64,000 nt of DNA, taken from assembly GCA_012837525.1 (NCBI GenBank), contig DUQZ01000024.1:1-64000 (forward strand), in the 5' to 3' direction. The notes beneath the pieces were generated by a model that saw nothing but the letters and a program-made list of their open reading frames with translations, was not told the DNA's origin and did no database searches. Shown one piece after another: positions 24,878 through 33,635 of this stretch. A program made the translations under genes and the position numbers. The DNA is from Clostridiales bacterium (GTDB lineage Bacteria; Bacillota; Clostridia; Christensenellales; Aristaeellaceae). Every line of letters begins with the position of its first letter. Positions within the stretch are counted from its first letter, which is position 1.

Positions 24878-25792
24878 TTGAGTTCGATTACCTACGGCAA
24901 GCATCTCTTCGCCCGTTCCCGCAAGATCCAGCGCCAGCAGACGCGGGTTGCCTATCTGTTCCTGCTGCCCGCCCTCTTGTTCTTCTTCGGCTTTGTTGTG
25001 TTCCCCATGGGCATGGGCATTTACACATCCTTCTTCAACTACACGATGCGGGACTTTGACTTCGTCGGCTTTGCCAACTATGCCGAGTTGTTCCGTGACG
25101 CCACCTTTGGCCGCTCCGTCGTCAACACGATGATCATCGCTGTGGCCTCCGTGCCGCTGGTGATGCTGTTCTCCCTGTGGGTTGCCACGGTGATTTACCA
25201 GAAGCCCGTCATGAGCCGGTCCTTTTACCGGGGTGTGTTCTATTTGCCGGTTGTCATGGGCTCTGTGCCGGTTGTGGTGGTGTGGAAATGGATTTTCAAC
25301 CGCTATTACGGCATCCTGAACTGGGTCACCCAGACTTTGGGCATTACGCAGGCCAACATCAACTGGCTGGGCGACGCGCGCTATGCCATCTGGTGTATCC
25401 TGGCCATCCTGTTCACCACCTCCATCGGCCAGCCCATCGTGCTGTATGTGGCCTCCCTGGGCAATGTGGACGCCTCCCAGATTGAGGCGTCCGAGGTGGA
25501 CGGCGCCAGCAAATGGCAGACCTTCCGCCATGTCAAGTGGCCCTCCCTCCTGCCCACCACCCTGTATGTGGCGGTCATCACCACCATCAACTCTTTCCAG
25601 TGCTTTGCCCTCATCCAGCTGCTCACATCCGGCGGCCCCAACGGGAGCACCAGCACGGTGATGTACTACCTGTATGACACGGCCTTCCGCATCTACCGCT
25701 ATGGCTATGCCAATGCCATGGGTGTCGTTTTGGCCATCATCATCGCGGCGTTTTCCGCGTTCCAGTTCCGTGTCATGCGGACGGATGACTAA
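24878..25792 (+). CDS. Sugar ABC transporter permease, MalF type
   Basis: 304 residues starting with TTG at 24878, 7 bases after AAGGAGGG; the frame extends to 24860 but without a site. Six hydrophobic segments are seen, the first being AYLFLLPALLFFFGFVVFP. The cytoplasmic EAA loop reads EASEVDGASKWQTFRHVKWP. It pairs with the next gene to form the membrane channel of a CUT1 carbohydrate importer. No ATP-binding gene is present in this operon. Confidence 0.93.
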   Translation: MSSITYGKHLFARSRKIQRQQTRVAYLFLLPALLFFFGFVVFPMGMGIYTSFFNYTMRDFDFVGFANYAELFRDATFGRSVVNTMIIAVASVPLVMLFSLWVATVIYQKPVMSRSFYRGVFYLPVVMGSVPVVVVWKWIFNRYYGILNWVTQTLGITQANINWLGDARYAIWCILAILFTTSIGQPIVLYVASLGNVDASQIEASEVDGASKWQTFRHVKWPSLLPTTLYVAVITTINSFQCFALIQLLTSGGPNGSTSTVMYYLYDTAFRIYRYGYANAMGVVLAIIIAAFSAFQFRVMRTDD

Positions 25793-25803
25793 GGAGGGAC
25801 ATC

Positions 25804-26652
25804 ATGCAAAAAAGCATGACACGTGAACAGCGCAACATGCGCTCCCCCTACATGATCATCATGACCGTGCTGCTCATTTTGGTCTCCCTGTTTTTTATCT
25901 TCCCCTTTTACTGGATTATCACAGGGTCATTCAAAAGCACGGCGGAATTGAACATCATCCCCCCGCACTGGTTCCCGATGGAACCCACCACCATGCACTA
26001 TGAGCGGCTGTTTGTGGAGCCCTCCTTCCAGTGGCTGCTCAACTCCTTTATCATGTCGCTTATCTCCATGATCCTGGTGTGCATTGTCGCCTCCATGGCG
26101 GGCTATGTGCTGGCCAAGAAGCGCTTCCCCGGCCGGGTCGCGATCTTCTCCCTGTTGGTGGCCGCGATGGCCTTGCCCCGGCAGGCCATCCTCATCCCCC
26201 TTGTGCGCATCATGAACACCCTGGGGCTGCACGACAGCCTGTGGGCGGTCATCCTGCCCTCCATCGGCTGGCCCTTTGGCTTGTTTTTGATGAAACAGTT
26301 TGCCGAGGGCATCCCGGGCGAGATGATCGAGGCGGCGCGCATTGACGGCGCGGGCGAGGTGAACACCTTCCTGCGCATCGTGATGCCCATGCTCAAGCCC
26401 GCCTTTGGCGCGCTGGCCATCTTTACCTTCATCATTGTCTGGAATGACTACATGATGCAACTGGTGATGCTGGCCTCCCGCGCCAAGCTGTCCATCGCCC
26501 TGGGTATCGCCACCCTGCAGGCGGAGTTTGGCACCAACTACGGCCTCATCATGGCCGGCGCGACCATGGGTTCTGTCCCGATTGTGCTGATCTTCGTCCT
26601 CTTCCAGAAATACTTCACCCAAGGCATCGCGCTGGGCGCGGTCAAGGGCTGA
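25804..26652 (+). CDS. Sugar ABC transporter permease, MalG type
   Basis: 282 residues behind AAGGAGGGACATC. Six membrane segments; the EAA loop is EAARIDGAGEVNTFLRIVMP, the typical MalG form. It forms the second half of the channel. The energising ATPase must come from elsewhere, as is common for CUT1 importers that share one MsmK-like ATPase. Confidence 0.94.
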   Translation: MQKSMTREQRNMRSPYMIIMTVLLILVSLFFIFPFYWIITGSFKSTAELNIIPPHWFPMEPTTMHYERLFVEPSFQWLLNSFIMSLISMILVCIVASMAGYVLAKKRFPGRVAIFSLLVAAMALPRQAILIPLVRIMNTLGLHDSLWAVILPSIGWPFGLFLMKQFAEGIPGEMIEAARIDGAGEVNTFLRIVMPMLKPAFGALAIFTFIIVWNDYMMQLVMLASRAKLSIALGIATLQAEFGTNYGLIMAGATMGSVPIVLIFVLFQKYFTQGIALGAVKG

Positions 26653-26676
26653 TTCGCCCGCGAAAGGAGCGCCAAA

Positions 26677-27600
26677 ATGGCAAGAACCAACGAGAAATAC
26701 CACGGGATTATCCCGGCGTTTTACGCCTGCTATGACGACCTGGGCGAGATCAGCGCGATGCGCACCCAGGCCCTGGCCCGGCATTTCCTCGCCCAGGGTG
26801 TCCAAGGGCTGTATGTGAACGGCTCCTCCGGCGAGTGCATCTACTTAAGCGTGGCAGAGCGCAAGCTGGTGCTGGAGCATGTGATGGAGGCAGTGGGCGG
26901 CAAGATGGTCATCATCGCGCATGTCGCGGCCAATTCCACACGGGATTCCATGGAGCTGGCGCGCCACGCGGAGTCGCTGGGCGTGGACGCCATCGCGTCT
27001 ATCCCGCCGATTTACTTCCGCCTGCCTGAGCACGCCAACGCGAAATACTGGAACGATATTTCCGCCGCCGCGCCCAATACCGACTTTATCATCTACAACA
27101 TCCCGCAGTTGGCCGGCACCGCGCTGACGCTGCCGCTGCTTCGCGAAATGATGAAAAACCCGCGCGTGGTCGGCGTAAAAAACTCCTCAATGCCGGTGCA
27201 GGACATCCAGATGTTTGTAGACGCAGGCGCGGGCCAGCTGTGTGTGTTCAACGGGCCGGATGAGCAGTTTATCGCCGGGCGCATGATGGGCGCCTGCGGC
27301 GGCATCGGCGGCACCTATGGTGTAATGCCGGGGCTTTTCCTCAAAGCCAATCAGCTTTTCATCGACGGCAAACTGGACGAAGCCAGGGAGCTGCAGTACG
27401 AGATCTGCCGCATCATCTACGCCATGTGCGCCTGCCACGGCAGCATGTACGCGGTGATCAAAGAGCTGCTGCGCAGAAAGGGCGTCAACTGCGGTTCCGT
27501 CCGCCCGCCCTTCCCCGCCCTCATCCCTGAGGACATGAAGCAGATTGACGTGTGCGAGAAGATGCTGCGCGACACGGAGAAGAAATACCTGGGCATCTAA
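26677..27600 (+). CDS. DapA/NanA-family aldolase or lyase
   Basis: 307 residues, ATG after AAAGGAGCG. A TIM-barrel class I aldolase: GSSGECIYLSVAER holds the carboxylate-binding GSSGE motif, FIIYNIP the catalytic Tyr, and VVGVKNSS the Schiff-base Lys. Family members include dihydrodipicolinate synthase, N-acetylneuraminate lyase and keto-deoxy sugar acid aldolases. The sugar-importer context favours a lyase for a sialic or keto-deoxy acid over lysine synthesis, but the specificity is not settled by sequence. Confidence 0.88.
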   Translation: MARTNEKYHGIIPAFYACYDDLGEISAMRTQALARHFLAQGVQGLYVNGSSGECIYLSVAERKLVLEHVMEAVGGKMVIIAHVAANSTRDSMELARHAESLGVDAIASIPPIYFRLPEHANAKYWNDISAAAPNTDFIIYNIPQLAGTALTLPLLREMMKNPRVVGVKNSSMPVQDIQMFVDAGAGQLCVFNGPDEQFIAGRMMGACGGIGGTYGVMPGLFLKANQLFIDGKLDEARELQYEICRIIYAMCACHGSMYAVIKELLRRKGVNCGSVRPPFPALIPEDMKQIDVCEKMLRDTEKKYLGI

Positions 27601-27618
27601 CCAGAAAGGCCTTTTGAC

Positions 27619-28260
27619 ATGAAGAAGAAACACATCCTGTGCTACGGCGACTCCAACACCTGGGGGTATAACGCCGCAACCGGCGGGCGCTATGATGATG
27701 ATGTGCGCTGGACACAGCGCTTGGGCGAGATGCTGGGCCCGGACTACCTGATTGGTGAAGCCGGCTTAAACGGCCGCACCACGGTGTTTGAGGACCCGCT
27801 CAACGAGGGCTTGAATGGCTTAACCCACCTGCTGCCCGCCATGTCCGCCCACTGCCCGCTGGATTTGCTGATTATCATGCTGGGCACCAACGACACCAAG
27901 GAGCGTTTTGCCGCCACCGGCCGCAACATCACTGACGGCCTGCGCCGCCTGGTGAACAAGGCCAAGGGGCTGGAGTTGTGGAACACACAGCCGCGCATCC
28001 TGATTATCGCACCCATCAAAATTGATGAACGCCTGTACGATGTGGATACCGTGGCGCCTGGCATGGGCGCGGGCTGTGTGGAAAAAAGCCGTGAGTTGCC
28101 CGCCCTGTTTGAAGCGCTGGCAGCGGAATTGGGATGCGCGTACATGGACGCCAACCCCCATGTGACCCCCGCCTTTGGCGACTTTATGCATTTTGACCTG
28201 GCCAGCAACGAGCGCTTCGCGAAGGCCTTGACAGCCAAGGTGAAGGAAATCCTGGGCTAA
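27619..28260 (+). CDS. SGNH/GDSL hydrolase, arylesterase/acyltransferase type
   Basis: 213 residues with no signal peptide. ILCYGDSNTWGYN holds the catalytic Ser12, DLLIIMLGTNDTKERF the block with Gly and Asn, and DFMHFDLASNERFA the terminal Asp/His pair. The overall pattern (DVRWT, NGRTT, LPLDLLIIMLGTNDTK) resembles the mycobacterial arylesterase MsAcT. It ends the importer operon, 18 bp behind the aldolase, and may remove acetyl groups from the imported sugar. That role is inferred. Confidence 0.88.
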   Translation: MKKKHILCYGDSNTWGYNAATGGRYDDDVRWTQRLGEMLGPDYLIGEAGLNGRTTVFEDPLNEGLNGLTHLLPAMSAHCPLDLLIIMLGTNDTKERFAATGRNITDGLRRLVNKAKGLELWNTQPRILIIAPIKIDERLYDVDTVAPGMGAGCVEKSRELPALFEALAAELGCAYMDANPHVTPAFGDFMHFDLASNERFAKALTAKVKEILG

Positions 28261-28275
28261 GTATTACGCACAAAT

Positions 28276-28314
28276 AAAAAAGACTTGAGCGATCTGATGC
28301 GTTCAAGTCTTTTT
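28276..28314. terminator. Bidirectional terminator between two sugar operons
   Basis: AAAAAGACTTGA (28276-28287) and TCAAGTCTTTT (28303-28313) give a symmetric stem with A and T tracts. It ends the plus-strand importer operon and the minus-strand pentoside operon. Confidence 0.88.
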
Positions 28315-28328
28315 CGTTTGCGGATTGA

Positions 28329-29030
28329 TTATTTCTTCGCTTGGCCGTAATACGCGTTGGCCCCATGCTTGCGGTAGAAATGCTTGTCGCGCAGGGCATC
28401 CGCGGCAGGTTTGACCTGTGGGTTGATCAGCCGGGTCAGCCGTGCCATCCTGGCCACCTCCTCCAGTACGCCCGCGTTCATCACTGCGTCCATCGCGTCC
28501 TTGCCCCAGGTGAAGCAGCCGTGGGAGGCACACAGCATGGCCGGGACGTGCATCACATCGATATCGCGGGCTTTGATGGTTTCAATCATCACCAGACCGG
28601 TGTTTTTCTCATACTCGCCGTTGATTTCCTCGGCTGTCAAAGGGCGCGCGCAGGGGATGGCATCAGCGAAATGATCCGCGTGCGTGGTGCCGTAGAGGGG
28701 AATGTCCATCCCCGCCTGTGCCCAGGCAGTGGCTTCCGGCGAGTGCGTGTGCACAATGCCGCCAATCTGCGGGAAAGCCTGGTAGAGCGCCAGGTGGGTC
28801 GGCGCGTCAGAGGAGGGGCGCAGACTGCCCTGCACCACCTGCCCATCCATGTCCAGCACCACCATGTCGTCTTCGGTCATGTCCTCATAGGGCACGCCGC
28901 TGGGCTTGATCACCACCAGCCCGGTTTCAGGATCCCTGGCGCTGACATTGCCCCAGGTGTATTTGACCAAGCCCTGCTCTGGTAGCGCCAGGTTGGCCAG
29001 CAAGACTTGTTTTTTCAGTTCTTTTACCAT
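28329..29030 (-). CDS. araD: L-ribulose-5-phosphate 4-epimerase
   Basis: 233 residues, ATG at 29030. The class II aldolase/epimerase fold shows [19 protein letters not shown], the zinc site [12 protein letters not shown] and the second metal-site His in ASHGCFTWG, plus YGTTHADHF. It makes D-xylulose 5-phosphate from L-ribulose 5-phosphate, the third step of arabinose use. It is the last gene of the six-gene operon and follows the kinase after 10 bp. Related UlaF/SgbE enzymes of ascorbate use are less likely because araA is present. Confidence 0.93.
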   Translation of the reverse strand: MVKELKKQVLLANLALPEQGLVKYTWGNVSARDPETGLVVIKPSGVPYEDMTEDDMVVLDMDGQVVQGSLRPSSDAPTHLALYQAFPQIGGIVHTHSPEATAWAQAGMDIPLYGTTHADHFADAIPCARPLTAEEINGEYEKNTGLVMIETIKARDIDVMHVPAMLCASHGCFTWGKDAMDAVMNAGVLEEVARMARLTRLINPQVKPAADALRDKHFYRKHGANAYYGQAKK

Positions 29031-29040
29031 CGCTTCTTCC

Positions 29041-30624
29041 TCACAGGTGGTCCACCGCGTAGCGCTCTACCTGAAGCAGCGCCTTGAAGCGGCTCATGTA
29101 GGTATCAAAGCCGCGCACGTCCGCATCCTCCGGCGCGATTTCCTTCATTTTCATTTGATGAAACACGCGGGCATCCAGGTAATCCCCAAGCGATTCACCT
29201 GCCTGTTTTTGCGCCATATAGGCCGCCAGCAGGGCAATGCCCCAGGCGCCGCCCTCATTGGCGGTTTCCATGACGGAGACGGGTGTCTTGAGGGCAGCCG
29301 CGCTCAGGCGCTGGCCCGCGGTGTTGTCCTTGTACAGGCCGCCGTGGCCCAGTATGCGCGTGATCTGTACCTGCTCCTCCTCCAGCGCTTCCATGCCGAT
29401 TTTGAGGGTAGCCAGGTTGGTCATCAGGATGCTGCGTGCCAGGTTGGCAAAGGACAGCCTGCTGTCCGGCAATTGGACAAGCATCGGCCGGCCTTCCTCA
29501 AAGCCTGTGATGTGCTCTCCCGAATAATAGCCGCAGGTGAGCACGCCGCCCGCGTCTGTGTCCCCCTTGAGCGCCGCGTCAAAAAACGCTTTGTAGAGCG
29601 TTCCCCGCTCGGGCGTTTGCCCGATTGCCTGCTGGAAATCCGCCAGCAGCGCGATCCAGGTATTCAGGTCCGTGGTGCCGTTGTTGCAGTGCACCATCGC
29701 CACTGGGCTGCCGTCGGGCGTGCAGACGATGTCAATCTCCGGGTGCAGTTTTTTAAGGCTGTGGGGCAGCACGATCATGGCAAAGATGGATGTGCCCGCG
29801 GATACATTGCCGGTGCCCGGCACAACCGCGTTGGTGGCAACCATGCCGGTGCCAGCGTCGCCCTCCGGCGGGCAGATGGGCGCGCCGGGCAAAAGGTTGC
29901 CGGATGGATCCAGCAATCGGGCACCTTCTTCGGTCAGTCTGCCCGCTTCCTCGCCCGCGGTTTTGTGCCGGGGCAGCAGGTCTGACAGCGCCCAGGGGTA
30001 ACCCTTGTCCTTGATTAACGCGTCAAACTTCGCGATGCGCGCCCTGTCGTAGGTGCCTGTATCATCCAGCGGGAAGACACCGGAAGCGTCCCCCAGGCCC
30101 AGCACCTTCTCACCCGAGAGCAGGAAGTGGACATAGCCCGCCAGCGTGGTCATGTGGCGGATGTCCTTCACGTGCGCCTCATCGTTTAAGATGGCTTGGT
30201 ACAGGTGCGCGATGCACCAGCGCTGCGGGATGGAGAACTGGAACAACTCGCTCAACTCCTCCGCCGCCTGGCTGGTCATGGTGTTGCGCCAGGTGCGGAA
30301 AGGGGTCAACAGTTTGTCCTGCGCGTCAAACACCAGATAGCCGTGCATCATGGCGGACACGCCGATGCCGGCAAGTTTGCGGATGGGCAGGTTATATGCA
30401 TCCTTGACTTGCGAAAGCACATCCTGATAGGCTGCCTGCACCCCTTCGCGCACAGCTTGCAGATCATAGGTCCACACGCCGTTTTCAAACTGGTTTTCCC
30501 AATTGTGGGCGCCGGAGGCAATCAACTGATGATCCGGCCCGATCAGCACCGCCTTGATGCGGGTGCTGCCCAGCTCAATCCCCAGGTACAGCTGGCCTTG
30601 TTCTATGTATTCCTTGTGGCTCAT
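29041..30624 (-). CDS. FGGY-family carbohydrate kinase, probable L-ribulokinase
   Basis: 527 residues, ATG at 30624 after a GGAAAGGAACC-type site. The N-terminal ATPase lobe opens with [15 protein letters not shown], and the C-terminal lobe has [20 protein letters not shown] and [16 protein letters not shown], all FGGY features. Its place between araA and araD argues for phosphorylation of L-ribulose. The sequence looks more like the xylulokinase-type branch than enterobacterial AraB, so xylulose could also be a substrate; hence no symbol is given. Confidence 0.88.
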   Translation of the reverse strand: MSHKEYIEQGQLYLGIELGSTRIKAVLIGPDHQLIASGAHNWENQFENGVWTYDLQAVREGVQAAYQDVLSQVKDAYNLPIRKLAGIGVSAMMHGYLVFDAQDKLLTPFRTWRNTMTSQAAEELSELFQFSIPQRWCIAHLYQAILNDEAHVKDIRHMTTLAGYVHFLLSGEKVLGLGDASGVFPLDDTGTYDRARIAKFDALIKDKGYPWALSDLLPRHKTAGEEAGRLTEEGARLLDPSGNLLPGAPICPPEGDAGTGMVATNAVVPGTGNVSAGTSIFAMIVLPHSLKKLHPEIDIVCTPDGSPVAMVHCNNGTTDLNTWIALLADFQQAIGQTPERGTLYKAFFDAALKGDTDAGGVLTCGYYSGEHITGFEEGRPMLVQLPDSRLSFANLARSILMTNLATLKIGMEALEEEQVQITRILGHGGLYKDNTAGQRLSAAALKTPVSVMETANEGGAWGIALLAAYMAQKQAGESLGDYLDARVFHQMKMKEIAPEDADVRGFDTYMSRFKALLQVERYAVDHL

Positions 30625-30645
30625 GGAAGGTTCCTTTCCCCCATC

Positions 30646-32136
30646 TTAGCGGTACACCGCGTTGCCCAGCAGGATCTCCTGCTTGAAGGTGCGCAGGGTG
30701 GTGTGCTGATCGATAACAAGGGCTTCAATGCCCATGTGCTCTGCCCAGTCCACCATCTGCTCCACAGTCAGGTCGTAGCTAAAAGCGGTATGGTGCGCGC
30801 CGCCGGCCAAAATCCAGGCTTCAACACCGGTGGTGAAATCCGGCTGCGGCTTCCAGAACACGGTCGCCACGGGCAGCTTGGGCATGGGTTTTTCGTTGGC
30901 CAGGCAATCCACGCCCGCCACAATCAGGCGGAAGCGCGTGCCCAGGTCAATGAGGGACACAGCGACGCCGGGGCCAGTCTTTGAGGTGAACACCAGGCGG
31001 GCCGGGTCCTCCCTGTTGCCCATGGTGAGCGGCTGGCAGCGGATGGCCGGCTTGCCGGAAGCCAGGCTGGGGCAGATTTCCAGCATATGCGCCTGCAGAA
31101 TGCCTTCCTGCCCGGGCACCAGGTGGTAGGTGTAGTCCTCCAGCATGGAGGTGCCCTTGGCGTTTTTGATGTCCGCCGTCATCAGTTTCATCAGGCGCAC
31201 CATGGCGGCGGTTTTCCAGTCGCCCTCCGCGCCAAAGCCGTAGCCCTTGCTCATCAGGCGCTGAATGGCCAGCCCCGGCAGCTGCTGCAGCGTGCCCAGG
31301 TCATCAAAATGGGTGACGATGGCGTGGTAGTTCTTCTCCTTCAAGAAGCGCTCAAAGCCCAGCTCAATCTGCGCCTGGACGGCCACATGGCGGCGGAACT
31401 CGTCCTTATCCCGGCCGTCCAAGATAATGTCATAGGTGTCGTAATACTCATCCACCAGGGCGTTGGTATCGCTGGCGGAGACAGCGGCCACCGCGTGCGC
31501 CAGCTCCGTCACCGGCCAGGCGTCCACCTCCCAGCCAAACTTGAGCTGGGCTTCCACCTTGTCGCCTTCGGTGACGGCCACATTGCGCATGTTGTCCGCC
31601 ACACGCATCACGCGCAGGCGGCTGCTTTCCACAATGCCCACCGCGGTGCGCATCCAGGAGGCGATGCGCCGGCGCACGCCCTCATTGCGCCAGTGCCCCG
31701 CGATCACCTTGCGCGCCAAGCCCATGCGGCTGACGATGTGCCCGTACTCGCGCCCGCCGTGGGCGGACTGGTTTTCGTTCATGAAGTCCATGTCGATGTC
31801 ATCATAGGGAATGGCCTCATTAAACTGGGTGTGCAGGTGCATCAGCGGCTTGGTGTTGGCCTGAAGCCCCTTGATCCAGGACTTGGCGGGCGAGAAGGTG
31901 TGCATCCAGGTGATGACGCCGGCGCAGGTGTCGTCCTCCCCCGCTTCCTTGAAGGTGCGATGGATCATCTCCGCCGTAATCAGGATGGGCTTATACACCA
32001 GGGGGAAGGGCAGGTCACCGGAATCATTGATTTCCTTGACCATTGCCTGGGCGTGTTCGGCCACATTGCGCAGGCATTCCTCGCCGTACAGGTCCTGGGA
32101 GCCCACACAAAACCAAAATTGATACTGCTTGTTCAT
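30646..32136 (-). CDS. araA: L-arabinose isomerase
   Basis: 496 residues, the standard AraA length. The opening FWFCVGSQDLYGEE, WMHTFSPAKSWI, HLHTQFNEAIP, GDWKTAAMVRLMK and GGAHHTAFS are all diagnostic, including the metal-binding Glu and His residues. It converts L-arabinose to L-ribulose in the cytoplasm. The kinase gene follows after 21 bp. Confidence 0.97.
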   Translation of the reverse strand: MNKQYQFWFCVGSQDLYGEECLRNVAEHAQAMVKEINDSGDLPFPLVYKPILITAEMIHRTFKEAGEDDTCAGVITWMHTFSPAKSWIKGLQANTKPLMHLHTQFNEAIPYDDIDMDFMNENQSAHGGREYGHIVSRMGLARKVIAGHWRNEGVRRRIASWMRTAVGIVESSRLRVMRVADNMRNVAVTEGDKVEAQLKFGWEVDAWPVTELAHAVAAVSASDTNALVDEYYDTYDIILDGRDKDEFRRHVAVQAQIELGFERFLKEKNYHAIVTHFDDLGTLQQLPGLAIQRLMSKGYGFGAEGDWKTAAMVRLMKLMTADIKNAKGTSMLEDYTYHLVPGQEGILQAHMLEICPSLASGKPAIRCQPLTMGNREDPARLVFTSKTGPGVAVSLIDLGTRFRLIVAGVDCLANEKPMPKLPVATVFWKPQPDFTTGVEAWILAGGAHHTAFSYDLTVEQMVDWAEHMGIEALVIDQHTTLRTFKQEILLGNAVYR

Positions 32137-32179
32137 GGTGTTTCCTTTCTGTTCAATGCATTTGATTTGTCGAATTCAA

Positions 32180-33616
32180 CTATCCAAGTTGCTTCACAAC
32201 CGCTTCTTTTTCCATGTTTTCTTCCGCTGTTAGGATACCATCCCGCTCGCGTTCCAGCAAGAGCTTGACGCGCTTTGACAACTCGGGGCTGAGGGCAAAG
32301 CGCCGGGCGGTCAGCCAGGCTGTGCCCATTAGAAGGACAAAGGCCATGAGGATGATCAGCCGGATTGTAAGCAGGGTGGAGTCCGGCTGGATGGGTTTGG
32401 CAATTTCCAATGTGGGTTTGACAAAGCCCGAGAGGCTAAGCAGCACACCGATGAGGAAAATGGCGATGGCGGAGCTGGCTTTGCGCACAAAGGTCATCGC
32501 GCCGCTGAAGGAGCCCGTGTTGCGCTGTTTGAGCGACAACTCACCAATGTCCACCACATCCGGGAACATGATCCAGCTCATGGTCTGCGCGCCCGCGAAC
32601 CCCAGCGCGGTGAGCCCGGTAATGACATACAGCAACAGGGGCGAGCCCTCCCCCGGGAAGAGGGCGATGCCCAGCGCGCCCAGCATGGACAGCGGCAGAC
32701 CAAAGCGGTAGATGGTGGGCTTGGGCACCCGGTCCACCAGGCGCATCAGGAAGGGGAACAGCACCAGCTGCATGCCCAAAAAGGTGCCCAAAAAGACGGT
32801 GGAGCTGATGCCCGGCACCACGTACAGGCCGTAGTAGATAACCACCGCGGATACGATGTCCAGGGTGATGCTCTGGCACAAATACAGCGCCAGCAACTTG
32901 CGGAAGGCGCGCACCTTCAGCGGTTCCCACATCACGCGCAGGGAGAAGCTGCGCTTGGTCTGCTCATAGGGCACGCGCTCTTTGACAACAAAGCCTGCCA
33001 GGATATTGGGCAGGGCAAACAGCAAGCCAAAGCCAAAGGCGATGAGCAAATAGAAGGTGTTCAGCGGCAGGCTGCCCTTGTCCAGCTGATTGAACAGCAT
33101 GGTCGGCACCACGGTGCAGATGGCCGTCGCGAAGAGGGAGAACACCAGGCGCGTCATGTTGACGCGGTTGCGGGCGGAAAAATCCGTGGTGATCTCTGTG
33201 CTCAGGGAGCTGTAGGGCACCGAGATGACCGTGGACACCGTAGAATAGAGCAAATAGGTAAAGGTGACATAGACAATCTGCAAGCTGGCGGACTCAAAGC
33301 GTACCGGCAGCCACAAAAGGCCCATGGACACCAACAGCAGCGCGCCGCCTGTGACCAGGTAGGGCTTGCGCCGGCCAAAGCGGCTGCGGGTGTTGTCCGA
33401 GATAACGCCCATCAAGGGGTCGGAGATGGCGTCCCAGGCCTTGGCCACCATGATGACAGCGCCTGCCCAGGCGGGTGAGATGCCCAGGATGTTGGTTAAA
33501 AAGACCAGGTAGATGACAGACAGGATGGTTTGCCCGCCGCCGCCAAACATGTCCGCGCTGGCAAACAGCAAGAGTTCCGGCAGTTTGAGGGGTTTGTTTT
33601 CCTGCTGGTGGGTCAT
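32180..33616 (-). CDS. GPH-family sugar:cation symporter (MelB/YicJ type)
   Basis: 478 residues with about 12 membrane segments. The loop after helix 2 is AKAWDAISDPLMGVISDNTRSRFGRRKPY, the GPH signature with the cation-site Asp residues; short quotes DAISDPLMG and RSRFGRRKPY are the key parts. Adjacent to a GH31 alpha-xylosidase, it mirrors the E. coli yicJ-yicI pair, so an alpha-xyloside or arabinoside oligosaccharide is the likely cargo. The start has an AAGGAGG site. Confidence 0.92.
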   Translation of the reverse strand: MTHQQENKPLKLPELLLFASADMFGGGGQTILSVIYLVFLTNILGISPAWAGAVIMVAKAWDAISDPLMGVISDNTRSRFGRRKPYLVTGGALLLVSMGLLWLPVRFESASLQIVYVTFTYLLYSTVSTVISVPYSSLSTEITTDFSARNRVNMTRLVFSLFATAICTVVPTMLFNQLDKGSLPLNTFYLLIAFGFGLLFALPNILAGFVVKERVPYEQTKRSFSLRVMWEPLKVRAFRKLLALYLCQSITLDIVSAVVIYYGLYVVPGISSTVFLGTFLGMQLVLFPFLMRLVDRVPKPTIYRFGLPLSMLGALGIALFPGEGSPLLLYVITGLTALGFAGAQTMSWIMFPDVVDIGELSLKQRNTGSFSGAMTFVRKASSAIAIFLIGVLLSLSGFVKPTLEIAKPIQPDSTLLTIRLIILMAFVLLMGTAWLTARRFALSPELSKRVKLLLERERDGILTAEENMEKEAVVKQLG

Positions 33617-33635
33617 GATAACCTCCTTTTTGGCG

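Noticed and set aside
31087-32268. Open frame of 393 codons opposite araA
   Set aside because: Shadow of araA; His/Gln-rich composition typical of antisense frames, no ribosome site.
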